Below, one piece after another: positions 9,170-17,692 of a stretch of DNA of 64,000 nt. This DNA is from Desulfuromonas sp. AOP6. Its GTDB lineage: Bacteria > Desulfobacterota > Desulfuromonadia > Desulfuromonadales > SZUA-540. The stretch is taken from positions 1,950,001 to 2,014,000 of the forward strand of contig NZ_AP022810.1 in NCBI RefSeq assembly GCF_009731355.2, written 5' to 3'. Position numbers and translations under genes: made by a program. Within the stretch, counting starts at the first letter, position 1, and the number at the start of each line of letters is the position of its first letter. The notes under the pieces are model-generated. The model made no database searches and was not told where the DNA came from. It worked only from the letters and a program-made list of their open reading frames with translations.

Positions 9170-9817
9170 ATGAACCTCTTTATTACTTTTGAAGGCATCG
9201 AAGGCTGCGGAAAAACCACCCAACTGGGGCTGCTTGCCCAGGATCTGGTCGCGCAGGGTTTTGATGTAGTCACCACGCGCGAACCTGGCGGCTGCCCCAT
9301 TGCGGATGCCATCCGGCAGATTCTGCTCGACCCCGACAACCAGAGCCTGGTTCCACGGTCGGAACTGCTGCTGTACGCCGCCGCCCGAGCCCAGCATGTC
9401 GATGAGGTCATCCGACCGGCGCTGCTGTCGGGAAAAACCGTCCTGTGCGACCGCTTCACGGATGCCACCTGCGCCTACCAGGGAGAGGGCCGGGGACTGG
9501 ATAGAACACTCATCCACAGCCTCAACGACCTGGCTGCGGGCGAAACCTGTCCTGACTTGACCATCCTGCTGGACATGCCCGCCGAAGAAGGCCTGCGGCG
9601 CGCACAAAGTCGCAACACAGTACAGACGCTGGAGCATGAGGGCCGCTTCGAACAGGAATCTCTCAGCTTTCACCGCCGGGTCCGTCAGGGATACCTGGAT
9701 CTGGCCCAGGGGCAAACCCGTTTTCTGATCATTGACGCTCTCGGATCCCAGGAAACTGTCGCCAGGCGGATAAAGGAAGCCCTGAGGCAACGCCAGCTCA
9801 TGAGAATACCGACATGA
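9170..9817 (+). CDS. tmk: Thymidylate kinase
   Basis: 215 residues from the ATG at 9170. The P-loop is FEGIEGCGKTTQ (residues 7-18). The DR(Y/F) motif appears as CDRFTDATCAYQG, and a LID-type region follows. It phosphorylates dTMP to dTDP. The ATG at 9128 is in frame but lies inside the -10 element of the likely promoter, so it is rejected. The gene ends overlapping holB by 4 bases (ATGA). The order tmk-holB-ricT-metG-tatD recalls the Bacillus tmk-holB-yaaT cluster. Confidence 0.95.
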   Translation: MNLFITFEGIEGCGKTTQLGLLAQDLVAQGFDVVTTREPGGCPIADAIRQILLDPDNQSLVPRSELLLYAAARAQHVDEVIRPALLSGKTVLCDRFTDATCAYQGEGRGLDRTLIHSLNDLAAGETCPDLTILLDMPAEEGLRRAQSRNTVQTLEHEGRFEQESLSFHRRVRQGYLDLAQGQTRFLIIDALGSQETVARRIKEALRQRQLMRIPT

Positions 9818-10782
9818 CTTTTGGGCAGGTTCTCGGACACGACAGACAAAAGGATCTTCTGCGACGAGCCATCGCTTCCGGCCGTCTGGCACACGCCTAT
9901 CTGTTTTATGGCGCAGAAGGCATCGGCAAACGCCTGATAGCCCTGGCATTCGTCCGCGCCGTTTTTTGCCAGAACGGTACGGGATGCGGGACCTGCAGCG
10001 CCTGTCGCAAGGTGGATCACTACAACCATCCGGATCTCCATATTCTGGAACCTGATGGGGCCACCATTAAAATAGAACAGGTACGGGCAATACAGAAGGA
10101 GCTGTCCTTTCGCCCCCTGGAAGCACCCAAGAAAATCTGCCTGATCGACAGCGCTGAAAAACTGAATCCTGCCGCGGGAAACGCGCTTCTGAAAACACTG
10201 GAGGAACCCAGGGGGGAGGCTCTCATCATCCTGCTGTCCTCCCAGAAAGAACGGGTGTTGCCGACCATCAGGTCACGCTGCCAGCAGATTCCCTTCCATG
10301 CCCTCTCCCGTCCCCTCCTGCAGCAGGCGCTGCAGGAAAAACTGGGACTGAACGAGTCTCAGGGGCATATTCTTGCGGCCCTATCGGAAGGGAGTTTCAA
10401 AAAAGCGCTGGGGAAAGACAAAGATCTTTTTCTCGAGCAGAGGCGGGAATTGCTCAAGTCTCTTACCGCACTGTCACCCGGGAGCATCATCGCTCTTTTC
10501 AAACTCGCGGAAGAACTTTCCAGCGACAAAGAGCGGTTTCAGGAAATCCTTGAGCTCTTTCAAGCCTTCTATCGCGACCTGCTCCTGCACAAGCAGGGGA
10601 TGCCTGAAAATGAGCTGGTCAACATCGACCTGCTGGAAAAGATTCACCGGGTGGCGAAACGTGAAAGTATCAGTACCCTGCTGGCTAAACTCGAAGCCAT
10701 TGCTGTCAGCCGCCGGCAGGCTGACCGAAACGTCAACAAACAGCTGGCCATGGAGGTTCTGCTCATGCGTCTGGCTGCCTGA
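9814..10782 (+). CDS. holB: DNA polymerase III delta-prime subunit
   Basis: 322 residues. The AAA+ clamp-loader fold starts FGQVLGHDRQKDLLRRAI. The P-loop region is YGAEGIGKR, and a zinc-binding cysteine cluster follows (CGTCSACRK). LNPAAGNALLKTLEEP and the SRC motif (TIRSRCQQ) are family hallmarks. It is a stator subunit of the clamp loader that places the sliding clamp on DNA. The ATG overlaps the tmk stop, indicating translational coupling. The P-loop ends GKR rather than GKT, consistent with delta-prime subunits that do not hydrolyse ATP. Confidence 0.93.
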   Translation: MTFGQVLGHDRQKDLLRRAIASGRLAHAYLFYGAEGIGKRLIALAFVRAVFCQNGTGCGTCSACRKVDHYNHPDLHILEPDGATIKIEQVRAIQKELSFRPLEAPKKICLIDSAEKLNPAAGNALLKTLEEPRGEALIILLSSQKERVLPTIRSRCQQIPFHALSRPLLQQALQEKLGLNESQGHILAALSEGSFKKALGKDKDLFLEQRRELLKSLTALSPGSIIALFKLAEELSSDKERFQEILELFQAFYRDLLLHKQGMPENELVNIDLLEKIHRVAKRESISTLLAKLEAIAVSRRQADRNVNKQLAMEVLLMRLAA

Positions 10783-10887
10783 CACAAGGGATAGACTCAT
10801 GACCAAAGGCCCGAGTCACAATATCCGGGTCGTCATTTATCGGCATTTTGTGCCGCACCTTCCACATAGAGGAAACGACAGAGAACC

Positions 10888-11922
10888 ATGATCCGAATTA
10901 CTTCGGTTAAATTCCGCACGGCGGGAAAACAGTATGACTTTAACGGCCAGGATCTCCCCCTCGAACCCGGCATGCGGGTGGTGGTGGAAACAGATCGGGG
11001 TCGCGCGCTCGGCACTGTAGTGCAGACACTCCGAGAGATCGACGAAAAAGACGCCGCCAAGGAACTCAAAAACATTGTCCGTATCGCCACCGATGAGGAT
11101 CTGGCCCTGGCCGCGTCCAACGCCGACCGGGAAAAAGATGCTTTTCGCATCTGCGCCGCTCGTATAAGTGAGCGCAAGATGGAGATGAAACTGGTGCGCG
11201 CCGAATATCTCTTCGACGGCTCCAAGATCGTCTTTTACTTCACCGCCGATGGGCGCGTCGATTTCCGCGAACTGGTAAAGGATCTGGCGCATTACTTCCA
11301 TACCCGCATCGAGATGCGCCAGATTGGCGTCCGCGATGAGGCCAAACTCATTGGGGGGTTGGGCGTCTGCGGCAGGGAACTGTGCTGTTGCACCTTTCTG
11401 ACCGACTTCGCCCCCGTTTCCGTGCGCATGGCCAAGGAACAGGGGCTTGCCCTCAATCCCAGCAAAATATCTGGACAGTGCGGCCGCCTCCTCTGCTGCC
11501 TGGGCTATGAATTTGAAACTTATTGCTCGCTGCGCAAGCAATTGCCCAAATGCGGCCGCAAAATCCTGGTTGATGGGCAGGAAGGCGAAGTGATCGATCA
11601 GAATATTCTGGCCCAGAAAGTCACCATTCGTCTCGGTGATGGACAGACCCGGGTAGTTACCGCCGAGGATCTGGACCAGGCGGAAAAATCCGGGACGCTG
11701 CCCTCACCTGCCCCAGGCAAGGAGGGAAGACGTCCCGAAGGGGGCCGTCGTGACTCCTCCAGAAATCGCAAGCCTCGACCATCCGGCGAAAACAGGCCCT
11801 CGCAGCCAAAGCCGGAAAAGGTGAAACCCCAGACCACGGAACCGGCCAAGCCGACCGGCGAAGAAGGGGCCGCCAGCCCCCGCAAACGCCGCAGAGGCCG
11901 TCGTCGTCCCAAAAAGAAATAA
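10888..11922 (+). CDS. ricT: PSP1 domain protein, RicT/YaaT family
   Basis: 344 residues. The first ~265 residues match the PSP1/YaaT family: VKFRTAGKQYDF at the start, then the cysteine-rich stretches GRELCCCTFL and QCGRLLCCLGYE. In Bacillus RicT joins RicA and RicF in an Fe-S complex affecting RNA processing; no ricA or ricF is in the window. The last ~75 residues are a Lys/Arg/Pro-rich low-complexity tail ending in RKRRRGRRRPKKK, probably disordered and possibly RNA-binding (inference). A 105-base gap separates it from holB. metG begins 17 bases downstream. Confidence 0.88.
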   Translation: MIRITSVKFRTAGKQYDFNGQDLPLEPGMRVVVETDRGRALGTVVQTLREIDEKDAAKELKNIVRIATDEDLALAASNADREKDAFRICAARISERKMEMKLVRAEYLFDGSKIVFYFTADGRVDFRELVKDLAHYFHTRIEMRQIGVRDEAKLIGGLGVCGRELCCCTFLTDFAPVSVRMAKEQGLALNPSKISGQCGRLLCCLGYEFETYCSLRKQLPKCGRKILVDGQEGEVIDQNILAQKVTIRLGDGQTRVVTAEDLDQAEKSGTLPSPAPGKEGRRPEGGRRDSSRNRKPRPSGENRPSQPKPEKVKPQTTEPAKPTGEEGAASPRKRRRGRRRPKKK

Positions 11923-11939
11923 CCTCAGGAGCTTCAAAC

Positions 11940-13472
11940 ATGAGCAAAAACTTCTACATAACGACCCCTATCTATTACGTCAACGACGTCCCTCATATCG
12001 GCCACGCCTATACTACCCTGGCCTGTGACGTTCTCGCCCGCTACAAAAAATCCCGCGGGTATGACGTTTTTTTCCTGACCGGGACGGACGAACACGGTCA
12101 GAAGGTCGAAAAAGCCGCCCAGACTGCGGGAGAAACGCCCCTGGAACTGGCCGACCGCGTGGTCAAGCGCTTCCAGTCGTTGTGGGAAAAACTCAACATC
12201 GAAAACACCGATTTCATCCGCACGACCCAGGAACGCCACAAAGACGGAGTTCGCGAACTCTTCCGCCGCATAGAAGCCAAGGGAGATATTTACCTCGGTG
12301 AATATGAGGACTGGTACTGCACTCCCTGTGAGACCTTCTGGACCGAGACTCAGCTCCTCGATGGCAATTGCCCCGACTGCGGCCGGCCCACGGACAAGCT
12401 CAAGGAAGAGTCCTATTTCTTCCGCATGAGCAAATACCAGGAACAGCTGATTCGCCACATTGAGGAGCATCCTGACTTCATCCAGCCCAAAAGCCGGCGC
12501 AACGAGGTGCTCAACTTCATCAAGGAAGGCCTGCGGGACCTCTCCATCTCCCGCACGACTTTTTCCTGGGGAATTCCCGTGCCGGGGAATGAGGCTCACG
12601 TTATCTACGTGTGGTTCGACGCCCTGACCAACTACATCACCGCTCTCGGCTACCCCAACGACCCCGACGGCAACTTTGCCAAGTTCTGGCCCGTCGACGC
12701 CCACGTCATCGGCAAGGACATCCTGCGTTTCCACACCGTCTACTGGCCGACCTTCCTGCTGGCCGCCGGCGTGCCCCTGCCCAAAAAGGTCTTCGCCCAC
12801 GGCTGGTGGACCGTCGAGGGGCAGAAGATGAGCAAAAGCCTGCGCAACGTGGTCGAACCCAACATGCTGATCGACAAATACGGGGTTGACGCCATCCGCT
12901 ACTTCCTGCTGCGCGAAGTCCCTTTTGGGCTTGATGGCGACTTCTCCCATACCGCCCTCATCCATCGCATCAACTCCGACCTGGCCAACGATCTCGGCAA
13001 CCTCATGAGCCGCAGTTCGGCCATGGTCAACAAATACTTTGACGGTGTTCTTCCTGAGCCGACGGCTGCCGACGACATGGACAAGCCCCTCCTCGACCGA
13101 ATCCCCGAAACTCTGCGGGCCGTCGACGAGCACATGGACGCCATGGCCTTTAACAAGGCCCTGCAGCTGATCTGGGAACTCATCAGTGCCGGCAACAAAT
13201 ACATCGATGACACGGCACCCTGGGCTCTGGCCAAAGACGAGAGCAAACGGCCCCGACTCGGCACCGTCATGTATAATCTTATGGAAATTCAGCGTCTGGT
13301 CGCCCTGCTTATCGAACCCTTCATGCCCGATACGGCTGAGAAAATGGTGGAAATCCTCGGGATCGATCCGACCAGCCAGTCCCTCGAAGAAAAAGGCGTC
13401 TGGGGTGGCTTGCGCCCCGGTACCCGCATTCAGAAAGCGGCCCCCCTGTTCCCCCGTATCGAACAGGAATAA
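11940..13472 (+). CDS. metG: Methionyl-tRNA synthetase
   Basis: 510 residues. The class I motifs are HIGH (PHIGHAYTTLA, near residue 21) and KMSKS (GQKMSKSLRN). The zinc knuckle is present as CTPCETFW ... CPDCGR. It charges tRNA-Met. The protein ends after the anticodon-binding helical domain and lacks the C-terminal tRNA-binding (Arc1p-like) dimerisation domain found in the ~680-residue E. coli form, so it belongs to the short type. CAGGAG lies 9 bases before the ATG. Confidence 0.97.
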   Translation: MSKNFYITTPIYYVNDVPHIGHAYTTLACDVLARYKKSRGYDVFFLTGTDEHGQKVEKAAQTAGETPLELADRVVKRFQSLWEKLNIENTDFIRTTQERHKDGVRELFRRIEAKGDIYLGEYEDWYCTPCETFWTETQLLDGNCPDCGRPTDKLKEESYFFRMSKYQEQLIRHIEEHPDFIQPKSRRNEVLNFIKEGLRDLSISRTTFSWGIPVPGNEAHVIYVWFDALTNYITALGYPNDPDGNFAKFWPVDAHVIGKDILRFHTVYWPTFLLAAGVPLPKKVFAHGWWTVEGQKMSKSLRNVVEPNMLIDKYGVDAIRYFLLREVPFGLDGDFSHTALIHRINSDLANDLGNLMSRSSAMVNKYFDGVLPEPTAADDMDKPLLDRIPETLRAVDEHMDAMAFNKALQLIWELISAGNKYIDDTAPWALAKDESKRPRLGTVMYNLMEIQRLVALLIEPFMPDTAEKMVEILGIDPTSQSLEEKGVWGGLRPGTRIQKAAPLFPRIEQE

Positions 13473-13513
13473 TGGCCCCGCGTGGCTCACAGAAAACTTC
13501 GTTTTTCATCCCC

Positions 13514-13543
13514 AGGGGGCGCTTTTGGTGCCCCCTTGTTTTT
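13514..13543 (+). terminator. Rho-independent terminator after metG
   Basis: A perfect 7 bp stem AGGGGGC/GCCCCCT with a 9-base loop is followed by TGTTTTT. It lies in the 85-base gap between metG and the TatD-radical SAM gene, so the latter may have reduced, attenuated or independent transcription. Confidence 0.6.
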
Positions 13544-13557
13544 CAAGAGAGATCGCT

Positions 13558-14949
13558 ATGACCGAACAGCAGCCTTGGCTCATCGACACCCACGCGCATC
13601 TGGATCATGGACAATTCGATCACGACCGGGAGGAAGTCATCAGCCGGGCCCACGAAGAGGGCATCCGCTATATCCTCACCGTGGGTTGCGACCTGGAGAG
13701 CTCCCGACGGAACCTGGAGATCGCCGGAAAGCATCCGTTTATTTACGCCGCCGTGGGCGTTCATCCCCACGATGCCGCTCAGCTTGACGAAAAGGCTCTG
13801 ACGCAGTTGCGCACCTGGATCCAGGAAGGCAGCAAGGTGGTGGCCGTGGGTGAAATCGGATTGGACTTCTACCGTGATCGTTGCCCCAGAGATATTCAGC
13901 GCCAGGCCTTTCGTCAGCAGATCCGTCTGGCCCGCGAGCTCAAAAAGCCCATTATCGTTCACGACAGGGACGCCCACGCTGAGGTGCTGCAGATCCTGAC
14001 GGAGGAAAAGGCTGTTGAAGTCGGCGGCGTCGTCCATTGTTTCAGCGGCGATTTGGCCATGGCCCGCGCTTGCATCGAAATGGGTTTTCTCATCTCATTT
14101 CCCGGCTCCATCACCTACCCGAAAAACGAGGAAGTCCGCGATCTGATCCGGCAGATTCCCGTCGATCATTTTCTTGTCGAGACCGACTGCCCCTACCTGG
14201 CCCCCCAGCCTCGACGAGGGAAAAGAAACGAACCGGCCCTGGTCCGACATACAGCAGCAACCATCGCCGATATCAAGGGGTTATCGTTGCAGGATGTCTG
14301 TCGGGTCACCAATCTCAATGCCTCCAAGCTCTTCGGTATTGGCGAAGCGGACCAGGCAAGCCGCATCGCCTATCCTATCCGCGATGCCCTCTACCTCAAC
14401 ATCACCAACCGCTGCACCAACAGCTGCGCCTTCTGCGCCAAATTCAAGGATTTCACGGTCAAAGGCCATGGTCTGCAACTGGATCACGAGCCCTCCTCGG
14501 AGGAGATTATCGCCGCCATAGGTGATCCAGCCGGCTACAGTGAAATCGTCTTCTGCGGATACGGCGAACCCCTCATCCGCCTGGAGACCGTCAAGGAGGT
14601 GGCCGCCTGGCTCAAGGCCCGTGGCGCCAAAGTGCGCATCAACACCGACGGGCAAGCCAACCTGGTGCACGGCCGCGACGTTCTGCCTGAACTCAGGGGT
14701 CTGGTGGACGCCATTTCCGTCTCCCTGAACGCGGCCGACGCGGAAACTTACCAGCGCATCTGCCACTCCCAATTCGGCCTGCCGGCCTATGAGGGCGTCA
14801 AAAACTTTCTGCGTGAGGCTCCGGCCCATATCCCCTCGGTGACAGCCAGCGCCGTCGCCATGCCCGGCATCGACATGCAAGCCTGTGAGGCTGTAGCGCG
14901 GGAACTGGGAGTTGACTTCAGGGCGCGCCCTTATAACGATCTCGGCTGA
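13558..14949 (+). CDS. TatD-type metal hydrolase fused to radical SAM domain
   Basis: 463 residues from the ATG at 13558 (AAGAGAGA upstream). Residues 1 to ~262 are a full TatD deoxyribonuclease-family domain: DTHAHLD, GEIGLDFYRD, IVHDRDAH, HCFSG and ETDCPYLAP give the metal ligands. Residues ~275-463 are a compact radical SAM domain with NRCTNSCAFCAKF (CxxxCxxC) and GYGEPLIR. The two families are known as linked neighbours (TatD-associated radical SAM); here they are one chain. The radical SAM part is short (~190 residues), so its barrel may be partial. A role in nucleic-acid or tRNA quality control is possible but not shown. Confidence 0.88.
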   Translation: MTEQQPWLIDTHAHLDHGQFDHDREEVISRAHEEGIRYILTVGCDLESSRRNLEIAGKHPFIYAAVGVHPHDAAQLDEKALTQLRTWIQEGSKVVAVGEIGLDFYRDRCPRDIQRQAFRQQIRLARELKKPIIVHDRDAHAEVLQILTEEKAVEVGGVVHCFSGDLAMARACIEMGFLISFPGSITYPKNEEVRDLIRQIPVDHFLVETDCPYLAPQPRRGKRNEPALVRHTAATIADIKGLSLQDVCRVTNLNASKLFGIGEADQASRIAYPIRDALYLNITNRCTNSCAFCAKFKDFTVKGHGLQLDHEPSSEEIIAAIGDPAGYSEIVFCGYGEPLIRLETVKEVAAWLKARGAKVRINTDGQANLVHGRDVLPELRGLVDAISVSLNAADAETYQRICHSQFGLPAYEGVKNFLREAPAHIPSVTASAVAMPGIDMQACEAVARELGVDFRARPYNDLG

Positions 14950-14969
14950 CCGCCGTCCAAACTCAAGAC

Positions 14970-15011
14970 AAAAAAAAGAGCCTGTCAGTCACCTGGCAGG
15001 CTCTTTTTTTT
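14970..15011. terminator. Bidirectional terminator between tatD fusion and uraA
   Basis: A 12 bp stem with a TCAC loop (14977-15004; one T-G wobble) is flanked by an A-run on the left and a T-run on the right. It can stop both the plus-strand tmk-tatD operon and the minus-strand upp-uraA operon, whose genes converge here. Confidence 0.9.
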
Positions 15012-15029
15012 GTCCTTAACGACGCGATC

Positions 15030-16316
15030 TTAATGGGGTGCCGCGGGTCCCCGCGCCTCACTCCCACCGGTGGTTTTATCGCCCTGGGGAAGAATGAGGT
15101 TGAGCAGTACCCCGAGAATCCCGGCCAGACCGATGCCTGAGAGAGTCACCGAACCCAAGGGGATACTCATCCCCCCTACCCCGAAAACGACCACGAGAGA
15201 AACAATGGCAAGATTGCGCGGTTCAAGAAGATCCTGCCCAGCGCGAACCAGGGTGTTGAGACCAACAACCATGATGGCGCCGAACAACAGCAACATGATT
15301 CCCCCCATGACAGGAACGGGAACCGACTGCAGAAGAGCTCCTACCTTGCCGACAAATGCCAGTACAATGGCCGCCAGAGCCGTCCAGGTCATAACGGCGG
15401 GATTATAAACCTTGGTCAGGGCCACGGCGCCCGTCACTTCTGAATAGGTGGTATTGGGTGGCCCTCCCAGCATGGAGGCCATGGAAGTAGCCAAACCATC
15501 TCCGAGCAGGGTTCGGTGAACACCAGGATCTTTCAAGTAGTTTTTCCCCGTCACTGAACTGACGGCCAGGACGTCACCAAAGTGTTCAATGGCCGGCGCG
15601 ATAGCCACCGGGATCATAAACAGGATCGCCGCGGCATTCCATTCGGGCAAAACAAAATCAGGCACGGCCAGCCAGGCTGCCGCGGTGACACGAGAAAAAT
15701 CGACGATGCCATAGAAAAGCGACAACAGGTAGCCAACCGCCAGTCCGCATAAAATCGGGATGAGCCGCACAACACCCCGACCAAAGAGAGAAGCCAGCAA
15801 GGTTGCTCCCAATGAGGCCATAGAGACGATAATGGCTGTCGAGCCGTCAACCAGAATGATGGCGCCATCCCCGGACTTGCCCAGAGCCATATTGACAGCG
15901 ACAGGCGCCAGAATAAGTCCGATGACCATGATGACCGGTCCGGTGACAATGGGCGGGAAAATTCGGGCGATAGCCCGGGTGCCCCGCCAGCGCACGAACA
16001 GGCTGAGCAGGACATAAAAACCTCCGGCGGCCATAAGACCACACATGGTGGAGGCAATTCCCCAGGTCTGCACGCCATAGATGATGGGCGCAATGAACGC
16101 AAAGGACGAGGCCAGAAAGACGGGGACCTTGCCTCCGGTAATCCATTGGAACAGCAAGGTTCCGGCGCCGGCCGTAAAAAGAGCCACATTGGGATTGAGG
16201 CCGGTCAGCAAGGGCACCAGAACGAGCGCTCCGAAGGCGACAAAAAGCATCTGGGCGCCGAGCAGGCTGTCTTTTAGACGAAAACGATAATCCGTGGGAG
16301 AGGTTTGTTCAGTCAT
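15030..16316 (-). CDS. uraA: Uracil permease, UraA/NCS2 family
   Basis: 428 residues, highly hydrophobic, with about 12-14 membrane segments. The N-terminal QMLFVAFGALVLVPLLTGLNP and the mid-protein APAIEHFGDVLAVSSVTGKNY with PPNTTYSEVTGAV are characteristic of proton-coupled uracil transporters. The Glu in the IEHFGD helix and the Glu in YSEVTG correspond to the substrate-binding acidic residues of the family. It lies 42 bases after upp, so uptake and phosphoribosylation of uracil are encoded together. Confidence 0.95.
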   Translation of the reverse strand: MTEQTSPTDYRFRLKDSLLGAQMLFVAFGALVLVPLLTGLNPNVALFTAGAGTLLFQWITGGKVPVFLASSFAFIAPIIYGVQTWGIASTMCGLMAAGGFYVLLSLFVRWRGTRAIARIFPPIVTGPVIMVIGLILAPVAVNMALGKSGDGAIILVDGSTAIIVSMASLGATLLASLFGRGVVRLIPILCGLAVGYLLSLFYGIVDFSRVTAAAWLAVPDFVLPEWNAAAILFMIPVAIAPAIEHFGDVLAVSSVTGKNYLKDPGVHRTLLGDGLATSMASMLGGPPNTTYSEVTGAVALTKVYNPAVMTWTALAAIVLAFVGKVGALLQSVPVPVMGGIMLLLFGAIMVVGLNTLVRAGQDLLEPRNLAIVSLVVVFGVGGMSIPLGSVTLSGIGLAGILGVLLNLILPQGDKTTGGSEARGPAAPH

Positions 16317-16358
16317 CCTGACCTTCCAGTTAAAGGGTCGAAAAAGGGGAACAGAAAT

Positions 16359-16985
16359 TTACTTGGTTCCGAAGATCTTGTCCCCGGCATCTCCGAGACC
16401 GGGAAGAATGTAACCCTGTTCATTGAGTTTTTCGTCGACAGCAGCCACATAGATGTCCACATCGGGGTGGGCGGCCTGCAGTCGTTCGATGCCCTCCGGG
16501 GCGGCGACAAGAAAAAGCCCCTTGATTTTCTGGCAGCCCGATTTTTTCAGCATGTCAATGGCGGCCACCACGCTGCCGCCGGTGGCCAGCATGGGGTCGA
16601 GGACGAGGGCCGTCCTATCCGACATTCTGCGAGTGAACTTCTGGTAATAACTGACCGGCAACAGGGTTTCCTCGTCCCGGTAAAGGCCGATTACCCCGAC
16701 CTTGGCCCCGGGAATCAGATCGAGAACACCGTTCAACATCCCCAGTCCCGCTCGCAGGATGGGAACGATGGTAATCTTTTTCCCCTTGATCTGTTCCACC
16801 TCGACCGGTCCGGCCCAGCCCTGCACGACGGCCGTTTCCGTCTCCAGGTCTTTGGTGGCCTCATAGGTGATCAGGCGGGCCACTTCAGAGGCTAGCTCCC
16901 TGAAATCCTTGGTGCTGATATTCTTTTTGCGCATGATCCCCAGTTTGTGCCGAACCAGGGGATGGGTCACTTCAATAACAGCCAC
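16359..16985 (-). CDS. upp: Uracil phosphoribosyltransferase
   Basis: 208 residues, the same length as E. coli Upp. It converts uracil and PRPP to UMP. Typical segments are [14 protein letters not shown] at the start, [10 protein letters not shown], and the PRPP-binding [10 protein letters not shown]. The start is GTG at 16985, chosen because AAGGAGG lies 6 bases upstream and family alignment begins there; the frame is open a further 27 codons. A near-consensus promoter lies at 17038-17066. Confidence 0.96.
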   Translation of the reverse strand: MAVIEVTHPLVRHKLGIMRKKNISTKDFRELASEVARLITYEATKDLETETAVVQGWAGPVEVEQIKGKKITIVPILRAGLGMLNGVLDLIPGAKVGVIGLYRDEETLLPVSYYQKFTRRMSDRTALVLDPMLATGGSVVAAIDMLKKSGCQKIKGLFLVAAPEGIERLQAAHPDVDIYVAAVDEKLNEQGYILPGLGDAGDKIFGTK

Positions 16986-17037
16986 GGCTGCCTCCTTGTA
17001 TCGATTTGCCTCATCACTATCGTCTTTTCGGTGACCG

Positions 17038-17066
17038 AGAATATTGCAATGAGACCCAGGGGTCAA
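17038..17066 (-). promoter_or_regulatory. Candidate sigma70 promoter for upp-uraA
   Basis: The minus strand reads TTGACC, 17 bases, TATTCT, about 50 bases before the GTG start of upp. Both hexamers match at 5/6 and 4/6. No known uracil-sensing leader structure was recognised downstream of it. Confidence 0.58.
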
Positions 17067-17087
17067 GAATATGTGGTAGCCGATGCT

Positions 17088-17119
17088 AAAAAAGGCACTT
17101 CCCGAAGGAGGTGCCTTTT
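17088..17119 (-). terminator. Terminator after ferritin-like gene
   Basis: On the minus strand a GC-rich 9 bp stem (GGCACCTCC / GGAAGTGCC, one wobble) with a TTCG tetraloop is followed by TTTTTT. It begins 24 bases after the stop of the ferritin-like gene. Confidence 0.8.
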
Positions 17120-17142
17120 AAAGAGCAGGGTGATCGCGGCGG

Positions 17143-17634
17143 TTATTTGCCGGATATTTTGGCCTTGCGTTCCTTAAGAACCTGGGCGTGGCGATCCTCT
17201 TCGGCAGCCAACCAGGAAAAAGCCTCCTTGCCGTCTTCAGTTCGTGCCTGCGCGGCGGCCTTGTGGAAATATTCGGCAAAGCGTTCTTCTGCTTCGATGG
17301 CGAGGTCCAGGGCTTCCAGGTCGGAATTGTCCCGTTTCAGAACCTCTTCCAGGCGGGCGGGCGACGGGAATATCTCACTGGCGGAGAATCTCCGCAGGTA
17401 AGGAAGAAATACTTCCTCGTTTTCCCAGAAGGCACCATCCTCGTATTTCGGCGCCAGGTCTTCCAGGGTTTTCAGGTGTCCAACTTCGTCCTGCGCCAGC
17501 CAGGTAAAAATTTCCTTGGCGAGGGGACTTTTTGCTTTGGCCGACATGGTGGAATAAAACCGATGTCCCTGTTTTTCTACTTCCATGGCAGCGCGAATGA
17601 CTTCAAAACCGCTGTATTCTTCCAGTCCAGTCAT
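17143..17634 (-). CDS. Ferritin-like (rubrerythrin-type) diiron protein
   Basis: 163 residues, all helical. Two ExxH-type repeats provide a diiron site: the first bundle pair has MEVEKQGHRFY and DEVGHLK, the second has EAEERFAEYFHKA and EEDRHAQVL. There is no rubredoxin-like C-terminal domain, so it is an erythrin-type protein rather than full rubrerythrin. Such proteins act in peroxide or oxygen protection in anaerobes. It is monocistronic by sequence: its promoter candidate and terminator flank it. An exact substrate cannot be given. Confidence 0.87.
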   Translation of the reverse strand: MTGLEEYSGFEVIRAAMEVEKQGHRFYSTMSAKAKSPLAKEIFTWLAQDEVGHLKTLEDLAPKYEDGAFWENEEVFLPYLRRFSASEIFPSPARLEEVLKRDNSDLEALDLAIEAEERFAEYFHKAAAQARTEDGKEAFSWLAAEEDRHAQVLKERKAKISGK

Positions 17635-17663
17635 CGATGGGTATCTCCTGTCTTTTTTTCAGA

Positions 17664-17692
17664 CCTGTAGCATGGTGGCCGCAACCTGTCAA
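17664..17692 (-). promoter_or_regulatory. Candidate promoter for ferritin-like gene
   Basis: The minus strand has a perfect TTGACA -35 and a weaker TACAGG -10 with a 17-base spacer, about 30 bases before the ATG. The -35 overlaps the last codons of the AsmA-like gene. Confidence 0.45.

Noticed and set aside
10798-10890. 30-codon open frame ending over the ricT start
   Set aside because: It has an ATG and overlaps ricT by ATGA, but no ribosome site or recognisable sequence. Left out as unsupported.
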